Source: Pseudomonas sediminis
Lineage (GTDB): Bacteria > Pseudomonadota > Gammaproteobacteria > Pseudomonadales > Pseudomonadaceae
Direction of reading: 5' to 3'
NCBI RefSeq assembly: GCF_039555755.1
Contig: NZ_CP154631.1
Coordinates: 4,278,001-4,342,000, forward strand
DNA: 64,000 nt
The notes beneath the pieces were generated by a model. It was not told the origin of the DNA. It worked only from the letters and a program-made list of their open reading frames with translations, and did no database searches. Both the position numbers and the translations under genes were made by a program. Position 1 is the first letter of the stretch; every line of letters begins with the position of its first letter. Of this stretch, positions 21,949 to 31,460 are shown piece by piece.

Positions 21949-23169
21949 TCAAATACCCTGCCGCCCCGGATCTTCTGGCAACTGCTCCTGCTCGATATCC
22001 TCCAGCTTCAGTTCCAGCCCCCAATCACCGGCTGCAGCACTTTTCGCTGCAACGGGCTGCGCCGCAGGGGCAGCAGCTACTGCATGTGCAGGCCGTGCGT
22101 TGGCCGGGTTGTCGCGATGCAGCTTGAGTTTCAGGCGCACGTTGTTCGCCGAGTCGGCGTTCTTCACCGCCTCTTCCTCGTCGATTGCACCTTCGTGCAC
22201 CAGATCGATCAGCGCCTGGTCGAAAGTCTGCATGCCGAGGTTCTTGGACTTCTCCATGATTTCCTTCAGTTCGGAAAACTCGTTGCGCTTGATCAGGTCG
22301 CGCACCGTCGGCGTGCCGAGCATCACCTCCACCGCCGCGCGGCGCTTGCCATCGACGGTCTTGACCAGGCGCTGGGAGACGAACGCCTTGAGGTTGTTGC
22401 CCAGGTCGTTGAGCAACTGCGGGCGGCGGTCTTCCGGGAAGAAGTTGATGATGCGGTCCAGCGCCTGGTTGGCGTTATTGGCATGCAACGTGGAGATCGC
22501 CAGATGGCCGGTGTCGGCAAAGGCCAGGGCGTGCTCCATGGTTTCACGGTCGCGGATCTCACCGATCAGAATCACGTCCGGCGCCTGGCGCAGGGTGTTC
22601 TTCAATGCCGCATGGAAGCTGCGGGTGTCCACGCCCACCTCACGCTGGTTGATGATCGATTTCTTGTGCCGGTGCACGTACTCCACCGGGTCTTCGATGG
22701 TGATGATGTGGCCGCCGCTGTTGCGGTTGCGGTAGTCGATCAGCGCCGCCAGGGAGGTCGACTTGCCTGAACCGGTGCCGCCAACGAACAGCACCAGGCC
22801 GCGCTTTTCCATTACGGTGCTGAGCAGCACCTCGGGCAGTTTCAGGTCTTCGAAGCGAGGAATATCCAGCTTGATGTTGCGCGCGACGATGGACACCTCG
22901 TTGCGCTGTTTGAAGATGTTGATGCGAAAACGCCCGACGCCAGCCAGCGATATCGCCAGATTCATCTCCAGTTCGCGCTCGAATTCCTCACGCTGGGCAC
23001 TATCCATGATCGAATCGGCAATGGCCGCCACATCGCCCGCCTTCATCGGCTCCTGGCTCAGCGCCTTGAGCACGCCATTGAACTTCGCGCAGGGCGGCGC
23101 GCCGGTGGACAGATAGAGATCAGAACCATCCTGAGTGGACAGGATTTTCAGCATTGCTTGGAGATCCAT
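21949..23169 (-). CDS. PilU-like type IV pilus retraction ATPase
   Basis: A 406-residue secretion-type ATPase of the PilT/PilU group. It has Walker A GGTGSGKST, an Asp-box region TIEDPVEY, Walker B (DVILIGEIRDRETM) and the His-box STLHANNANQALDRI. The first 360 residues track PilU closely; the last 40 or so form an Ala/Pro-rich tail (AAAPAAQPVAAKSAA) and an acidic end. The usual pilT neighbour is absent, so this may be the extra PilU paralogue found in several pseudomonads. The start at 23169 (MDLQAMLKIL) has GGAAA upstream; the open frame extends beyond it without good homology. Confidence 0.8.
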   Translation of the reverse strand: MDLQAMLKILSTQDGSDLYLSTGAPPCAKFNGVLKALSQEPMKAGDVAAIADSIMDSAQREEFERELEMNLAISLAGVGRFRINIFKQRNEVSIVARNIKLDIPRFEDLKLPEVLLSTVMEKRGLVLFVGGTGSGKSTSLAALIDYRNRNSGGHIITIEDPVEYVHRHKKSIINQREVGVDTRSFHAALKNTLRQAPDVILIGEIRDRETMEHALAFADTGHLAISTLHANNANQALDRIINFFPEDRRPQLLNDLGNNLKAFVSQRLVKTVDGKRRAAVEVMLGTPTVRDLIKRNEFSELKEIMEKSKNLGMQTFDQALIDLVHEGAIDEEEAVKNADSANNVRLKLKLHRDNPANARPAHAVAAAPAAQPVAAKSAAAGDWGLELKLEDIEQEQLPEDPGRQGI

Positions 23170-23317
23170 GGCGGCGTTTCCGTGAGCGCGATTGAAATAC
23201 CATAGGCCATGATTCATCCGCGTCGCGGACAACACACAACCCATAAAATTGACGCCATTCTGCTGGCGCAATGAATACTGGCACAATAGCGCCCTGACAG
23301 ATTTGAGGAACCCATCA

Positions 23318-23596
23318 ATGGCAAAGGCAATGGCCCGCCACATCCTGGTCAAGACCGAAGCGGAAGCCGCCGCGCTGAAAAAGCGCATCGCTGCCGGCGA
23401 GGCCTTCGATGTGCTGGCGCGCAAGCATTCCACCTGCCCTTCCGGCAAGAAAGGCGGCGATCTTGGTGAAGTGCGTCCCGGGCAGATGGTGCGGGCGGTC
23501 GATCAGGTGATCTTCAAGAAGCCGCTGCGTGAAGTGCACGGCCCGGTGAAGACCCAGTTCGGCTACCACCTGATCCAGGTGTTCTATCGCGACTGA
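23318..23596 (+). CDS. ppiC: Parvulin-type peptidyl-prolyl isomerase
   Basis: A 92-residue cytoplasmic PPIase, the length of E. coli PpiC. It shows ARHILVKTEAEA at the start, the FDVLARKHSTCPSGKKGGDLG loop split over two motifs, and the C-terminal VKTQFGYHLIQVF. It isomerises peptidyl-proline bonds. The ATG at 23318 has a TGAGGAA ribosome site. It is divergent from the PilU-like gene, with 148 bases between them. Confidence 0.93.
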   Translation: MAKAMARHILVKTEAEAAALKKRIAAGEAFDVLARKHSTCPSGKKGGDLGEVRPGQMVRAVDQVIFKKPLREVHGPVKTQFGYHLIQVFYRD

Positions 23597-23673
23597 GGTT
23601 CGCTCAGGCGCTCGACGCGCCGACGGTGCGCCGTTGCCCTGTGCAAAGGCGGCATGAGCACTACCGCCGCGCC

Positions 23674-24603
23674 TTATAGCCTGTGCGGGTAGCCTGGCAC
23701 AGGCGCGTGCTCGGCCATCAGCGCCACCACCCAATCGATGAACACCCGCAGCTTGGCGCTGACATGTCGGTTCGGCGGGAAGGCCAGATACATTGGCATC
23801 GGCTTCATCTGCCAGTCCTCGAACAGGCGCACCAGCTCGCCGCTGGCCAGGTGTGGTTTGGCCATATAGTGCGGTAGCCAGAGCATCCCCAAACCTGCCA
23901 GCCCCGCGGCCAGGTAGGCATTACCATCGTCTACGATCAACAGCGGACGGCCCTGGGCTTCGATTAGCTCCTCGTCGCGCCACATGGCATAGGGCAAAGC
24001 CTTGCCAGTGCGAGACCAGAGAAAGCCCACCGTATGATGACCAGCCGCCTCCAGCTCGCGCGGATGTGTCGGCGTGCCGGCGCGTTGCAAGTAGCCCGGC
24101 GTGGCATAGATACCGAGCTGCAGATCGCCGACATGCCGCGCGATCAGCGACTGATCGGTGATCTCGCCACCGCGCACCACGCAGTCGACGTTCTCGCCGA
24201 TGATGTCGATAATTCGGTCGCTCACACCCAGAGTCAGCTGGATTTCCGGATAACGCGCATAGAACGCCGGCAAGGCCGGAATCAGCAGCATGCGCGCGAA
24301 GGGGCTGGGCACGTCCACGCGCAGGCGACCGCGCGGCACCATCGAAGCACTGGACAAGCTGGTTTCGGCGTCGTCGACATCGGCCAGCAGACGCACCACA
24401 CGCTCGTAGTAGGCCGCTCCGTCAGCGGTGACGTTGACCTTGCGCGTGGTGCGGTTGAGCAGGCGTACGCGCAGCCGCGCCTCCAGTTGCTGCACGAGTT
24501 GGGTCACGCTGGCCTTGCTCATGTGTAGGGTGGCTGCTGCCTTGGTGAAACTGCCGGTTTCCACCACCCGGGCGAAGGCCTGCATCGCATCGAAACGATC
24601 CAT
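23674..24603 (-). CDS. LysR-family transcriptional regulator
   Basis: A 309-residue regulator with an N-terminal winged helix-turn-helix (FTKAAATLHMSKASVTQLVQ) and a LysR substrate-binding domain (about 90-300). The start ATG at 24603 is preceded in frame by a GTG at 24606; the ATG is taken. It is divergent from the RidA-family gene at 24743, with an inverted repeat of LysR-site form between them, so it probably controls that gene and itself. The effector is unknown. Confidence 0.85.
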   Translation of the reverse strand: MDRFDAMQAFARVVETGSFTKAAATLHMSKASVTQLVQQLEARLRVRLLNRTTRKVNVTADGAAYYERVVRLLADVDDAETSLSSASMVPRGRLRVDVPSPFARMLLIPALPAFYARYPEIQLTLGVSDRIIDIIGENVDCVVRGGEITDQSLIARHVGDLQLGIYATPGYLQRAGTPTHPRELEAAGHHTVGFLWSRTGKALPYAMWRDEELIEAQGRPLLIVDDGNAYLAAGLAGLGMLWLPHYMAKPHLASGELVRLFEDWQMKPMPMYLAFPPNRHVSAKLRVFIDWVVALMAEHAPVPGYPHRL

Positions 24604-24627
24604 CACACGTATCTCTCAGCCATTGAT

Positions 24628-24646
24628 TGTTTGGATTTTACAAACA
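24628..24646. promoter_or_regulatory. Probable LysR operator
   Basis: TGTTTG-N7-CAAACA is a perfect 6-base inverted repeat with the T-N11-A spacing of LysR sites. It is centred in the divergent promoter region between the regulator and the RidA-family gene. Confidence 0.6.
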
Positions 24647-24742
24647 GTCATGATCAGAGTTGCACGTTTAAACAGCGCGGCGTCACTCCTAAAGTGCGGC
24701 TATCGATAACAGCGGGCCGCACTGGCCCCAATGGAGTCAACC

Positions 24743-25138
24743 ATGAGTAGCAAACGTGATGTGGTTTTCCCGGCCGACCGCCATGACCTGTACGAACTTC
24801 ATCGCTATTCGCCAGCGATTCGTTCCAACGGTTTTCTGTTCTTATCCGGCCAGGTCGGCAGCCGCAAGGACGGCTCGCCCGAGCCTGATCTGAAGGAACA
24901 GGTGCGCCTGGCCTTCGCCAACCTCAATGCGATCCTCGCGGAGGCTGGCAGCAGCTTCGAAGACGTGGTCGACACCACTATTCTCATGGTCAACCCGCAC
25001 GCCGAATTCGAAACCATCTGGGAAGTGGCAGCCGATTACTGGGGCGAAGCACCCTACCCGACAGTGACCGCTATCGGTGTCACCTGGCTGTCCGGCTTCG
25101 ACTTCGAGATCAAGGTGATCGCCAAGCTGCCGAAATGA
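24743..25138 (+). CDS. RidA-family protein (enamine/imine deaminase-like)
   Basis: A 131-residue protein of the YjgF/YER057c/UK114 fold. Visible signatures are the N-terminal beta region SNGFLFLSGQVGSRKDG, the helix RLAFANLNAILAEAGSSFEDVV, and the C-terminal YPTVTAIGVTWL. RidA proteins hydrolyse reactive enamines/imines from PLP enzymes; some family members have other roles, and the exact conserved Arg pattern of true RidA is not obvious here. The start at 24743 uses GGAG; an upstream ATG at 24731 is the codon that contains that site. Divergent from a LysR regulator. Confidence 0.82.
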   Translation: MSSKRDVVFPADRHDLYELHRYSPAIRSNGFLFLSGQVGSRKDGSPEPDLKEQVRLAFANLNAILAEAGSSFEDVVDTTILMVNPHAEFETIWEVAADYWGEAPYPTVTAIGVTWLSGFDFEIKVIAKLPK

Positions 25139-25180
25139 GCGGAGGTTGCGCCCCTGCAGACGAGGGGCGCGGCATGAGGT

Positions 25181-25831
25181 TCAGAGGTGAGTAAAGACGC
25201 GCTCGGCTGGCAGACGCGACTTCGGCAGCGCGGCATTGAAATCGCTGTCGCTGTGATACCCCAGCGCCACTGCGACCATACTGCTCAGCCCCTGAGCGGC
25301 CAGCCCCAGCTCCTCATCCAGCGCCTCGCGGTCGATGCCCTCCATCGGCGTGGCATCCACACCTTTGGCAGCAGCGCCCAGGAGCAAGGTGCCGAGCGCC
25401 AGATAAGCCTGTTTCTCCGCCCAGTGCGGGATATCGCCCAGGCCGCGGTGCAGTTCGACGTAGCTGCTGCGGGTGTTGTGCTGAGTAGTGCGCGCCGCGT
25501 CATCGCGGAAGCGGCCATCATCAGCTTCCTGCAGCAGCACATCAGCCAGATAGGCATCGTCGAGGTCGCGGCGGGCGCAAATCAGGATCACATGCGAGGC
25601 GTTGAGGATCTTCGGCTGGTTGTAGGCGAAGCCGCCCTGAGCGCCCTTGGCCAGGCGCGCCTTGCCTTCGGCAGTGCTCGCCACAACGAAATGCCAGGGC
25701 TGCGAATTGACCGAAGACGGCGACAGACGCAACAACTCCAGCAGCTCGTCGACAATCGCCTGATCCAACTGGCGGCTCGCATCGTAAGCCTTGGTGGTGT
25801 AACGCTGACGCGCGAAGGAAACGGGGCTCAT
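25181..25831 (-). CDS. NAD(P)H nitroreductase family protein (NfsB-like)
   Basis: A 216-residue flavoprotein of the nitroreductase fold. It begins SFARQRYTTKAYD, the FMN-contacting Arg/Lys pattern of NfsB and dihydropteridine-reductase-type enzymes, with LRLSPSSVNSQPWHF near residue 35 and a late EGIDREALDEELGL region. It reduces nitro or quinone substrates with NAD(P)H. The ATG at 25831 has a GGAG site; a GTG six bases earlier is less likely. It converges with the RidA-family gene, and the role is generic. Confidence 0.85.
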   Translation of the reverse strand: MSPVSFARQRYTTKAYDASRQLDQAIVDELLELLRLSPSSVNSQPWHFVVASTAEGKARLAKGAQGGFAYNQPKILNASHVILICARRDLDDAYLADVLLQEADDGRFRDDAARTTQHNTRSSYVELHRGLGDIPHWAEKQAYLALGTLLLGAAAKGVDATPMEGIDREALDEELGLAAQGLSSMVAVALGYHSDSDFNAALPKSRLPAERVFTHL

Positions 25832-26216
25832 GAACACACTCCTGACTCAATGGATGACGCAAAATGGACGCCAGTCTGCAGCATGCGTGCGCATGAAAAA
25901 AGCAGGCAAAGCCGCTATGAGTTTCAAATAAGAAATGAAAAGCTGGTAGGTGCCGGCGTTCGACCTGCCGGAAGGCAGCTCCCTGCTGACTTCGCCCTCG
26001 CTTTGCTACCGCCAGGCCTTCTGTGCTGGGCCAAGCCAGTGAACTGGCCACCCCAAGCATCGCCCTAGCCCCCAACGTCAGGACACCGAACGTTACGCAT
26101 AGGCGCTTGAGCAAGCGGGCTCCTTACTATCCGGTGACTGGCTGGCCGGGCTTAAGCGTTGAAGCTAATAGTTCCAACCATACTTCAATCCCTGCCTCGC
26201 CTATATTTGAGGACTG
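25832..26216. other. Intergenic region between the nitroreductase and pdxY
   Basis: 385 bases with no recognisable gene. Short open frames on both strands show no family pattern. It holds the nitroreductase promoter at its left end. No terminator hairpin with a T-run was identified. Confidence 0.4.
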
Positions 26217-27095
26217 TTAGCCCATGAAAAGCTGGCTGGCTCCAAAGCGCTTACCCGGCGCCACGATCTGCTCCTGAGCGGTCACCAGCGGCAGATCGCG
26301 CGCGCCTTCGGCGGTCTGCTCGACCAGCGCGTAGAGCGTTGCCGTGGCCAGTTCCAGTGCCTGCGGCAGCGCCTGTCCGGCCAACAGCCGGCCCAGCAGC
26401 GTGGCCGAGAACACATCGCCCATACCGTTGGGCAATGGATGCAACGCCAGGCGTGGGGTGGTCACCAGCCAGGCACCCTCTCCGTTCACCGCCAGCGTAC
26501 CCAGCTCGCTGTCAGGAATATCCGGCGTGGCCAGGCTAGTGACGATCACCACATCCGGGCCACGACCACGCAACTGCCGGGCGACCTTCACCGCCTCCTG
26601 TAGATTGGCCGGTTTAGAGCCGGTGAGCAGCTCGAACTCAAACTGGTTAGGCGTGATGATGTTGGCAAAAGGAATCGCCTGGTCGCGAAGAAAATCGGGA
26701 ATCGCCGGATTGACGAACACGCCGCGCCCGACGTCGCCCATCACCGGATCGCACAGGTAGCGAACCGCCGGGTTGTGTTGGCGGATCTCGCCCACCGCCT
26801 CGAGAATCACCCGCCCGGTATCGGCATCACCGAGATAACCAGAAAGCACCGCCGACAACCGCGGCAGCACACCGCGCTCACGCAGCCCGAGCAGCACCTC
26901 GCGTACATGCTCGGCGCCGAACACTTGGCCACGAAACTGGCCGTAGCCGGTGTGATTAGAGAACTGCACGGTGTGGATCGGCAGCACCTCGAAGCCCAGC
27001 CGCTGCAGCGGGAAAACCGCAGCAGCATTGCCGACATGGCCCCAGGCAACGTGCGACTGAATGGACAGAACGAGGGACGGTAGCTTAGCGCTCAT
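26217..27095 (-). CDS. pdxY: Pyridoxal kinase
   Basis: A 292-residue ribokinase-like enzyme that phosphorylates pyridoxal with ATP in the vitamin B6 salvage pathway. It shows SIQSHVAWGHVGNAAAVFPL at the N-terminus, the FSNHTGYG substrate loop, CDPVMGD in the middle, TPNQFEFELLTG, and the anion-hole/catalytic pattern LPNGMGDVFSATLLG with the catalytic Asp. Length and motifs fit PdxY rather than PdxK. Monocistronic, divergent from the broken patatin gene. Confidence 0.93.
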   Translation of the reverse strand: MSAKLPSLVLSIQSHVAWGHVGNAAAVFPLQRLGFEVLPIHTVQFSNHTGYGQFRGQVFGAEHVREVLLGLRERGVLPRLSAVLSGYLGDADTGRVILEAVGEIRQHNPAVRYLCDPVMGDVGRGVFVNPAIPDFLRDQAIPFANIITPNQFEFELLTGSKPANLQEAVKVARQLRGRGPDVVIVTSLATPDIPDSELGTLAVNGEGAWLVTTPRLALHPLPNGMGDVFSATLLGRLLAGQALPQALELATATLYALVEQTAEGARDLPLVTAQEQIVAPGKRFGASQLFMG

Positions 27096-27277
27096 GAAGG
27101 TCTCGGGTGGTTGGGTACGGCGAAACGGAGATTATTCGTCAAGCCACGCGGCCCTGTCACGCCTGGGCCGCCACGACACAACCCGCTACCGTACTTGCTC
27201 GCAATACTGGCATATAGCCGTACGACCCGCGTTATCATGCCCGCGCCAGCGTTCGGCATGAGCACAAGGAGCAGCAG

Positions 27278-28718
27278 ATGAGCGATTCGCGCCAGGCGGC
27301 GTTTGCCCGGGAATGCGACCTGATCATGAAAGGCGGCATCACCAGTGGCATCGTCTACCCGCTGGCCATCACCGAAATCGCCAAGGCGTTTCGCCTGCGC
27401 AGCATCGGCGGCACCAGCGCTGGTGCCATCGCCGCGGCTGCAGCGGCCGCTGCCGAACTGGGCCGCCAGCGCTATCAGCAAGGTGAGTTGAGCAGCGACC
27501 CAGCCGGCTTCGCGACAATCGAACGACTGCCCCAACACCTCTGCGTGCCCGCCGCCAATGGCCATGGCACCAAGCTGCTGGCGCTGTTCAAGCCGGCCCC
27601 GGCAGTACGCCCCCTGTTCGATACCTTCATCGCCATTCTGGAGGCCAAGGGAAAAGGCCCCTGGGCGCGGTTGTTCGCGCCATTGAAAGTCATGCTCCTG
27701 CGCCACAAGCTCGCCGCCCTGGTCGGCGCGATGCTGGCAGGCGGGCCGCTGTGGTGGAGCGCCATCAATAGCGCCAGCGCCCTGGTCTGGCTCTGGGTGC
27801 TGCTGTTTGCCGCACTGGGTGGCGTCGCGGCCGTGCTCGGACGCATGGCTATGGTGGCATTGCGCGAATTCCCGGCGAGCGGTTTCGGCCTGTGCAGCAG
27901 CATGCCAACGGCCGATGACGACGCCCCGGATGAAGCCCTGACCACCTGGCTGGCCCAGTACTTCGACCAGCTCAGCGGCCAACACGACTACTGCGCCGGC
28001 CAGGTCGACGCTATCAAATGCGAGCGCCCCTGACCTTCGGCGATCTGCGCCGCCATGGCATCGACCTGCAGGTGATGACCACCTGCCTGCCCTGCGCGGC
28101 TTCCTCGCCCTGCTCAGCAACGTTGCCAAGGACTGGAACCACGAAACCCTGTCGCTGATGCCCGGCTTTCGCGACCGTATCGGCCTGATCCAGCTGACCC
28201 GCTAAGAAGGCGGCCTCAACCTGACCATGCCCACCGAGCGCATCGAACGGCTGACCCGTTACGGACGTGAAGCCGGCCAGCAGTTCGTCCTGCGCTTCGG
28301 CGACCCGCAGCACTGGCAGCCCGGCGCCCAGGCATCGCCGATGAACTGGGAGAACCACCAGATCATCCGCCTGCGCCTGCAACTGGCCAGCGTCGCTGAA
28401 CAACTACAGAGCTTGGAAAGAGCCTGCCGCGAACTGCACGGCACCGAGCAGGACTACCAGCGCTTCTTCAGCGCCGATGCCAGGCGCTACAGCTACCCTT
28501 TCAAAGGCCTGCATGACCTGGAGCAAGACCCGGATACCGGCCTGTATCGCACCCAGGCCGGCCTGGCGCAGGCCATGTTAGGCAAACTGCGGGAGATCGC
28601 CCAGATGATCGAACAGCACCCGGACAGTCACCCGGCGATCGACGCCCCAAACCCACGCCTGAACTCAAGCTGCGGCCGCGTCTGTAGGGCGCCAGCAAAC
28701 GACAAGCCTCCCAAATCA
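27278..28718 (+). pseudogene. Patatin-like phospholipase, broken by frameshift, internal deletion and stop
   Basis: The first frame (27278-28033, 251 residues) has the patatin start: MKGGITSGIVYPLAITEI and the nucleophile motif GGTSAGA with S47, then a hydrophobic stretch near residue 165. It stops at 28033, but homologous-looking sequence continues in the next frame (PLTFGDLRRHGIDLQVMTTC) and, from about 28092, in the third frame (LRGFLALLSNVAKDWNHE). That last frame has a TAA at 28203 and resumes as 28227-28739. The middle third, which should carry the catalytic Asp (DGG), is missing, so the protein cannot be active. The 3' end runs into the IS element starting near 28719. Confidence 0.85.
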
Positions 28719-30310
28719 GAGCGTGTGAAAACGCACTGACGCCAGAAAAATCCAACGCCCCGACTGGTTCGGGGCGTTGGTGTTTTTGATGCTTGGAAAT
28801 GGAAAGCGGGATTTACCCCAACAGCTCGATCAACCGACGGGCACCCATCACATTGATGGCACGCTTCAGGTTGTAGGCGTTGACCGCCAGGGCCATTTCC
28901 GTCCGAGCGCCCTGCAGTTGTCGGAGCAGGAAGCGACCATTACCCAAAATCCATTGCTTCAGGTTGCCGAAGGGATGTTCGACGATGGAGCGGCGCCTGA
29001 CCATCATCTCTGGATGCACCTGCATCCGCTGATGCATGCGCTCGAATGCGGCCTCATGGACATGCCGAGTCACGTGTCGGCGCTTGGCCTTGGTGCAGCG
29101 TGATTTCAATGGACAAGCCGTGCAGTCGCCGCGTAGAGCATAAATGCGCTGTAGGCCGTTTACCTGCTTGAGCGGTAACCATTGGCCTGCAGGGCATTGG
29201 TACTGGTCGTTTTCTACGTCGTAGCTGAAGGCGCTGCGATCGAATAGCGGCGTGTCGTCGCCCTTGTTATTTATGCCCCGATTCTCCGGCACATAGGCCG
29301 TAATCCCAGCATCATCACACGCTTGAAACTGCTCACCATTGGAGTAGCCCGCATCGGCTGTAACCGTCAGCTCTTCCTGCGCCAGGATCGCCTGGGCAGC
29401 CTTGGCCATAGGTTCCAGTTGTTGGTTATCGCTGCCGTCCTGAGTGACAGCATGATGCACGATCAGCCCATGCTCGCCATCCACCGCGCTTTGCACGTTA
29501 TAAGCCACGCGAGCCCCCTGGTGGGTACGCATCATGCGGGCCTCGCTCTCACCCACTACGAACTGCTCCAGCCCCTGTACCTCCATCAACGCCTGGGCTG
29601 TCAGGTTATCGGCATGTCGGCTCTCCAGCTGCTGCAGCGCAGCCTTGACCGCACTGCGATCAACCACTTCAGCGGCCTCACTGCGGTCAGCCTCGTCCAG
29701 TTCGGCCAGATAACGGGCGATCTGCGCCTCCAGCTTGCCTTGTTGACGCTTGAGCTTCGTCAGGCTCAGATGCTTGCGTTGCGACGCTACCGCCTGAAAC
29801 TTGCTGCCATCGATGGCCACGAGTTGCCCGCTGATCAGTCCCACCTGGCGACAGAACTGGACGAAGGTGCGGCAGGTCGCCTGAAAAGCAGCGCTGTTGT
29901 CCTTGCGAAAATCAGCAATGGTCTTGAAATCCGGTGCCAATCGGCCCAGCAGCCACATCACCTCGACATTGCGTTGGCACTCGGCTTCCAGGCGCCGGGA
30001 GGAGCGGATGCGCTGGAAGTAACCGTACAGATAAAGCTTGAGTAGATCCGCTGGATCATAGCCAGGACGTCCAGTCTTGAGTGGTTCGGCCTTGCTGAAA
30101 CCCAGAGCCTGCAAATCCAGGCGGGCGACATAGGCCTCGATCACCCGTACCAGGTGATCCTCCGGCACCAGCTCCTCCAATGTGGGAGGAAACAGGCTGC
30201 TTTGCTGACGACCTTCGCCCTGGATGTAGCCCATAAACGACAATGCCCCCATCGAATGATGGAGGCATTGTCTTCAGCTTGCTCTCCGACTGCTAGGTTT
30301 TCACACAGTC
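28719..30310 (-). mobile_element. IS1182-type insertion sequence (first copy)
   Basis: Terminal inverted repeats are GAGCGTGTGAAAAC at the left end and the complement of GACTGTGTGAAAAC at the right (30297-30310), flanking one transposase gene. No clear direct target duplication was seen. Just outside, CAAGCCTCCCA (28703-28713) is complementary, with one mismatch, to TGGGAGCCTTG (30316-30326), so the element appears to sit in the loop of an older hairpin. The exact ends may be off by a few bases. Confidence 0.8.
28813..30234 (-). CDS. IS1182-family transposase
   Basis: A 473-residue DDE transposase. It has the N-terminal DUF772-type region (TGRPGYDPADLLKLYLYGY), LAPDFKTIADFRKDN, the first Asp in LVAIDGSKF, the second in TVTADAGYSNGEQF, and the Glu in RRSIVEHPFGNLKQW. 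A zinc-binding cluster (CTACPLKSRC) precedes the last block. All catalytic motifs are intact, so it may still be active. The start at 30234 (MGYIQGEG) is favoured; an in-frame ATG at 30252 is the alternative. It differs from the second element's transposase and is not a recent duplicate. Confidence 0.9.
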   Translation of the reverse strand: MGYIQGEGRQQSSLFPPTLEELVPEDHLVRVIEAYVARLDLQALGFSKAEPLKTGRPGYDPADLLKLYLYGYFQRIRSSRRLEAECQRNVEVMWLLGRLAPDFKTIADFRKDNSAAFQATCRTFVQFCRQVGLISGQLVAIDGSKFQAVASQRKHLSLTKLKRQQGKLEAQIARYLAELDEADRSEAAEVVDRSAVKAALQQLESRHADNLTAQALMEVQGLEQFVVGESEARMMRTHQGARVAYNVQSAVDGEHGLIVHHAVTQDGSDNQQLEPMAKAAQAILAQEELTVTADAGYSNGEQFQACDDAGITAYVPENRGINNKGDDTPLFDRSAFSYDVENDQYQCPAGQWLPLKQVNGLQRIYALRGDCTACPLKSRCTKAKRRHVTRHVHEAAFERMHQRMQVHPEMMVRRRSIVEHPFGNLKQWILGNGRFLLRQLQGARTEMALAVNAYNLKRAINVMGARRLIELLG

Positions 30311-30346
30311 TGAAATGGGAGCCTTGTTTGCACACGACTGGGGTGA

Positions 30347-31363
30347 TCAGCTACCCGGATGGGCATAGGCCTCTTCGAAGAAATAATCCTTCCAGGACGC
30401 CGCCTTGTTCTTCAGCACACCCAGCTCATGCAGCTTCTCGGCATAGATGAACGTGCGCTGCGGCGAGATGGTGAAGTCGTTTTCCAGGTCCTCGATGATC
30501 TTCTTCACGAAGTCCAGCGGCAGCTTGGAGTTCTCCACGCGAATGTACGTCTCGGCGGCTGCGGCCTTGTCTGCCTTGATGATCTGCTCGGCTTCCACCA
30601 GCGCGTCATAGAAGGCCTTGTAGGTCTTGGGGTTCTCGTCGTGGAATTTCTCGGTGGCGTAAAGCACGTTGAACGTGGCCTGGCCGCCGAGGATGTCGTA
30701 GCTGCTGATCAGCTTGTGCACCTTGGGGTTCTCCAGCGCCTGGTACTGGAACGGCGGGCTGGAGAAATGCGCGGTGATTTCCGAGCCGCCCTTGATCAGC
30801 GCCGCACTGGCGTCCGGATGCGGCAGGCTGACGGAGATATTGTCGAAGCGCTGGAAGTCATCCTTGCCATAGCGCTTGGCGGCCTCGAGCTGCAGGGTGC
30901 GCGACTGGAAACCGACACCGGCTGCCGGCACGGCAAGACGATCCTTCTCGGACAGATCGTCCAGCGACTTGACGTCTTCACGGTTGCTCAACACATAGCC
31001 CGGTAATGAGCCCAGCGCCGCCACCGCTTTTACGTTCTGCCGCCCATGGCTGCGATCCCATACTGTGAGCATCGGCGGCACACCCGCCGAGACCACGTCG
31101 ATGGCGCCGGCCAGCAGCGCCTCGTTCATCGCGGTGGCGCCGGAAATGGTGCGCCATTCGACTTCGATCTTGTCCAGGCCCTGGGCCTTGGCATGCTTCT
31201 CGATCAGTTGCTGGTCTTTGACCACGTGCAACACCAGGTAACCGATGCCGAACTGCTGAGCGATGCTGATCGTGCCTTCGGCCTGCGCAGCCAGCGGAGT
31301 TGCCAATGCACCGAGCAGGCCCAAGGCGGCGGCCAGACGGCCGAATTTGACGGTGTTGGTCAT
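30347..31363 (-). CDS. ABC transporter substrate-binding protein (sulfonate/nitrate type), second of its operon
   Basis: A 338-residue periplasmic binding protein with a signal peptide ending at AAQAEG. It resembles the SsuA/TauA-type NMT1 fold. It is paralogous to the protein at 33222-34265: compare YLVLHVVKDQQLIEKH here with YLLLNVVRDQQLIEKH there, and both end in a WKDYFFE/WQDYFFE tail. It is the last gene of the operon dioxygenase, binding protein, ATPase, permease, binding protein. Its stop lies only 37 bases from the IS end. Likely ligand: an organosulfur compound, from the TauD-type gene in the same operon. Confidence 0.82.
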   Translation of the reverse strand: MTNTVKFGRLAAALGLLGALATPLAAQAEGTISIAQQFGIGYLVLHVVKDQQLIEKHAKAQGLDKIEVEWRTISGATAMNEALLAGAIDVVSAGVPPMLTVWDRSHGRQNVKAVAALGSLPGYVLSNREDVKSLDDLSEKDRLAVPAAGVGFQSRTLQLEAAKRYGKDDFQRFDNISVSLPHPDASAALIKGGSEITAHFSSPPFQYQALENPKVHKLISSYDILGGQATFNVLYATEKFHDENPKTYKAFYDALVEAEQIIKADKAAAAETYIRVENSKLPLDFVKKIIEDLENDFTISPQRTFIYAEKLHELGVLKNKAASWKDYFFEEAYAHPGS

Positions 31364-31400
31364 GGTGTAGTTCTCGTTATGTGATCAGTGAGTTGGTCTT

Positions 31401-31460
31401 GTAGGGTGGGCCGGGCGGCGATCCGCTTCAGCCCACCAACTGGGTACGCCGCTGGTGGGC
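31401..31460. repeat. GTAGGGTGGGCC-family palindrome
   Basis: GTAGGGTGGGCCGGGCGGCG and a right arm ending GCTGGTGGGC surround GGCGATCCGCTTCAGCCC (31417-31434), the 18-base string also found at 18021. It fills the gap between the permease and the second binding-protein gene. Confidence 0.6.

Noticed and set aside
25542..26114. 190-codon minus-strand frame in the pdxY-nitroreductase gap
   Set aside because: It overlaps the nitroreductase in another frame and has no recognisable motif or ribosome site.
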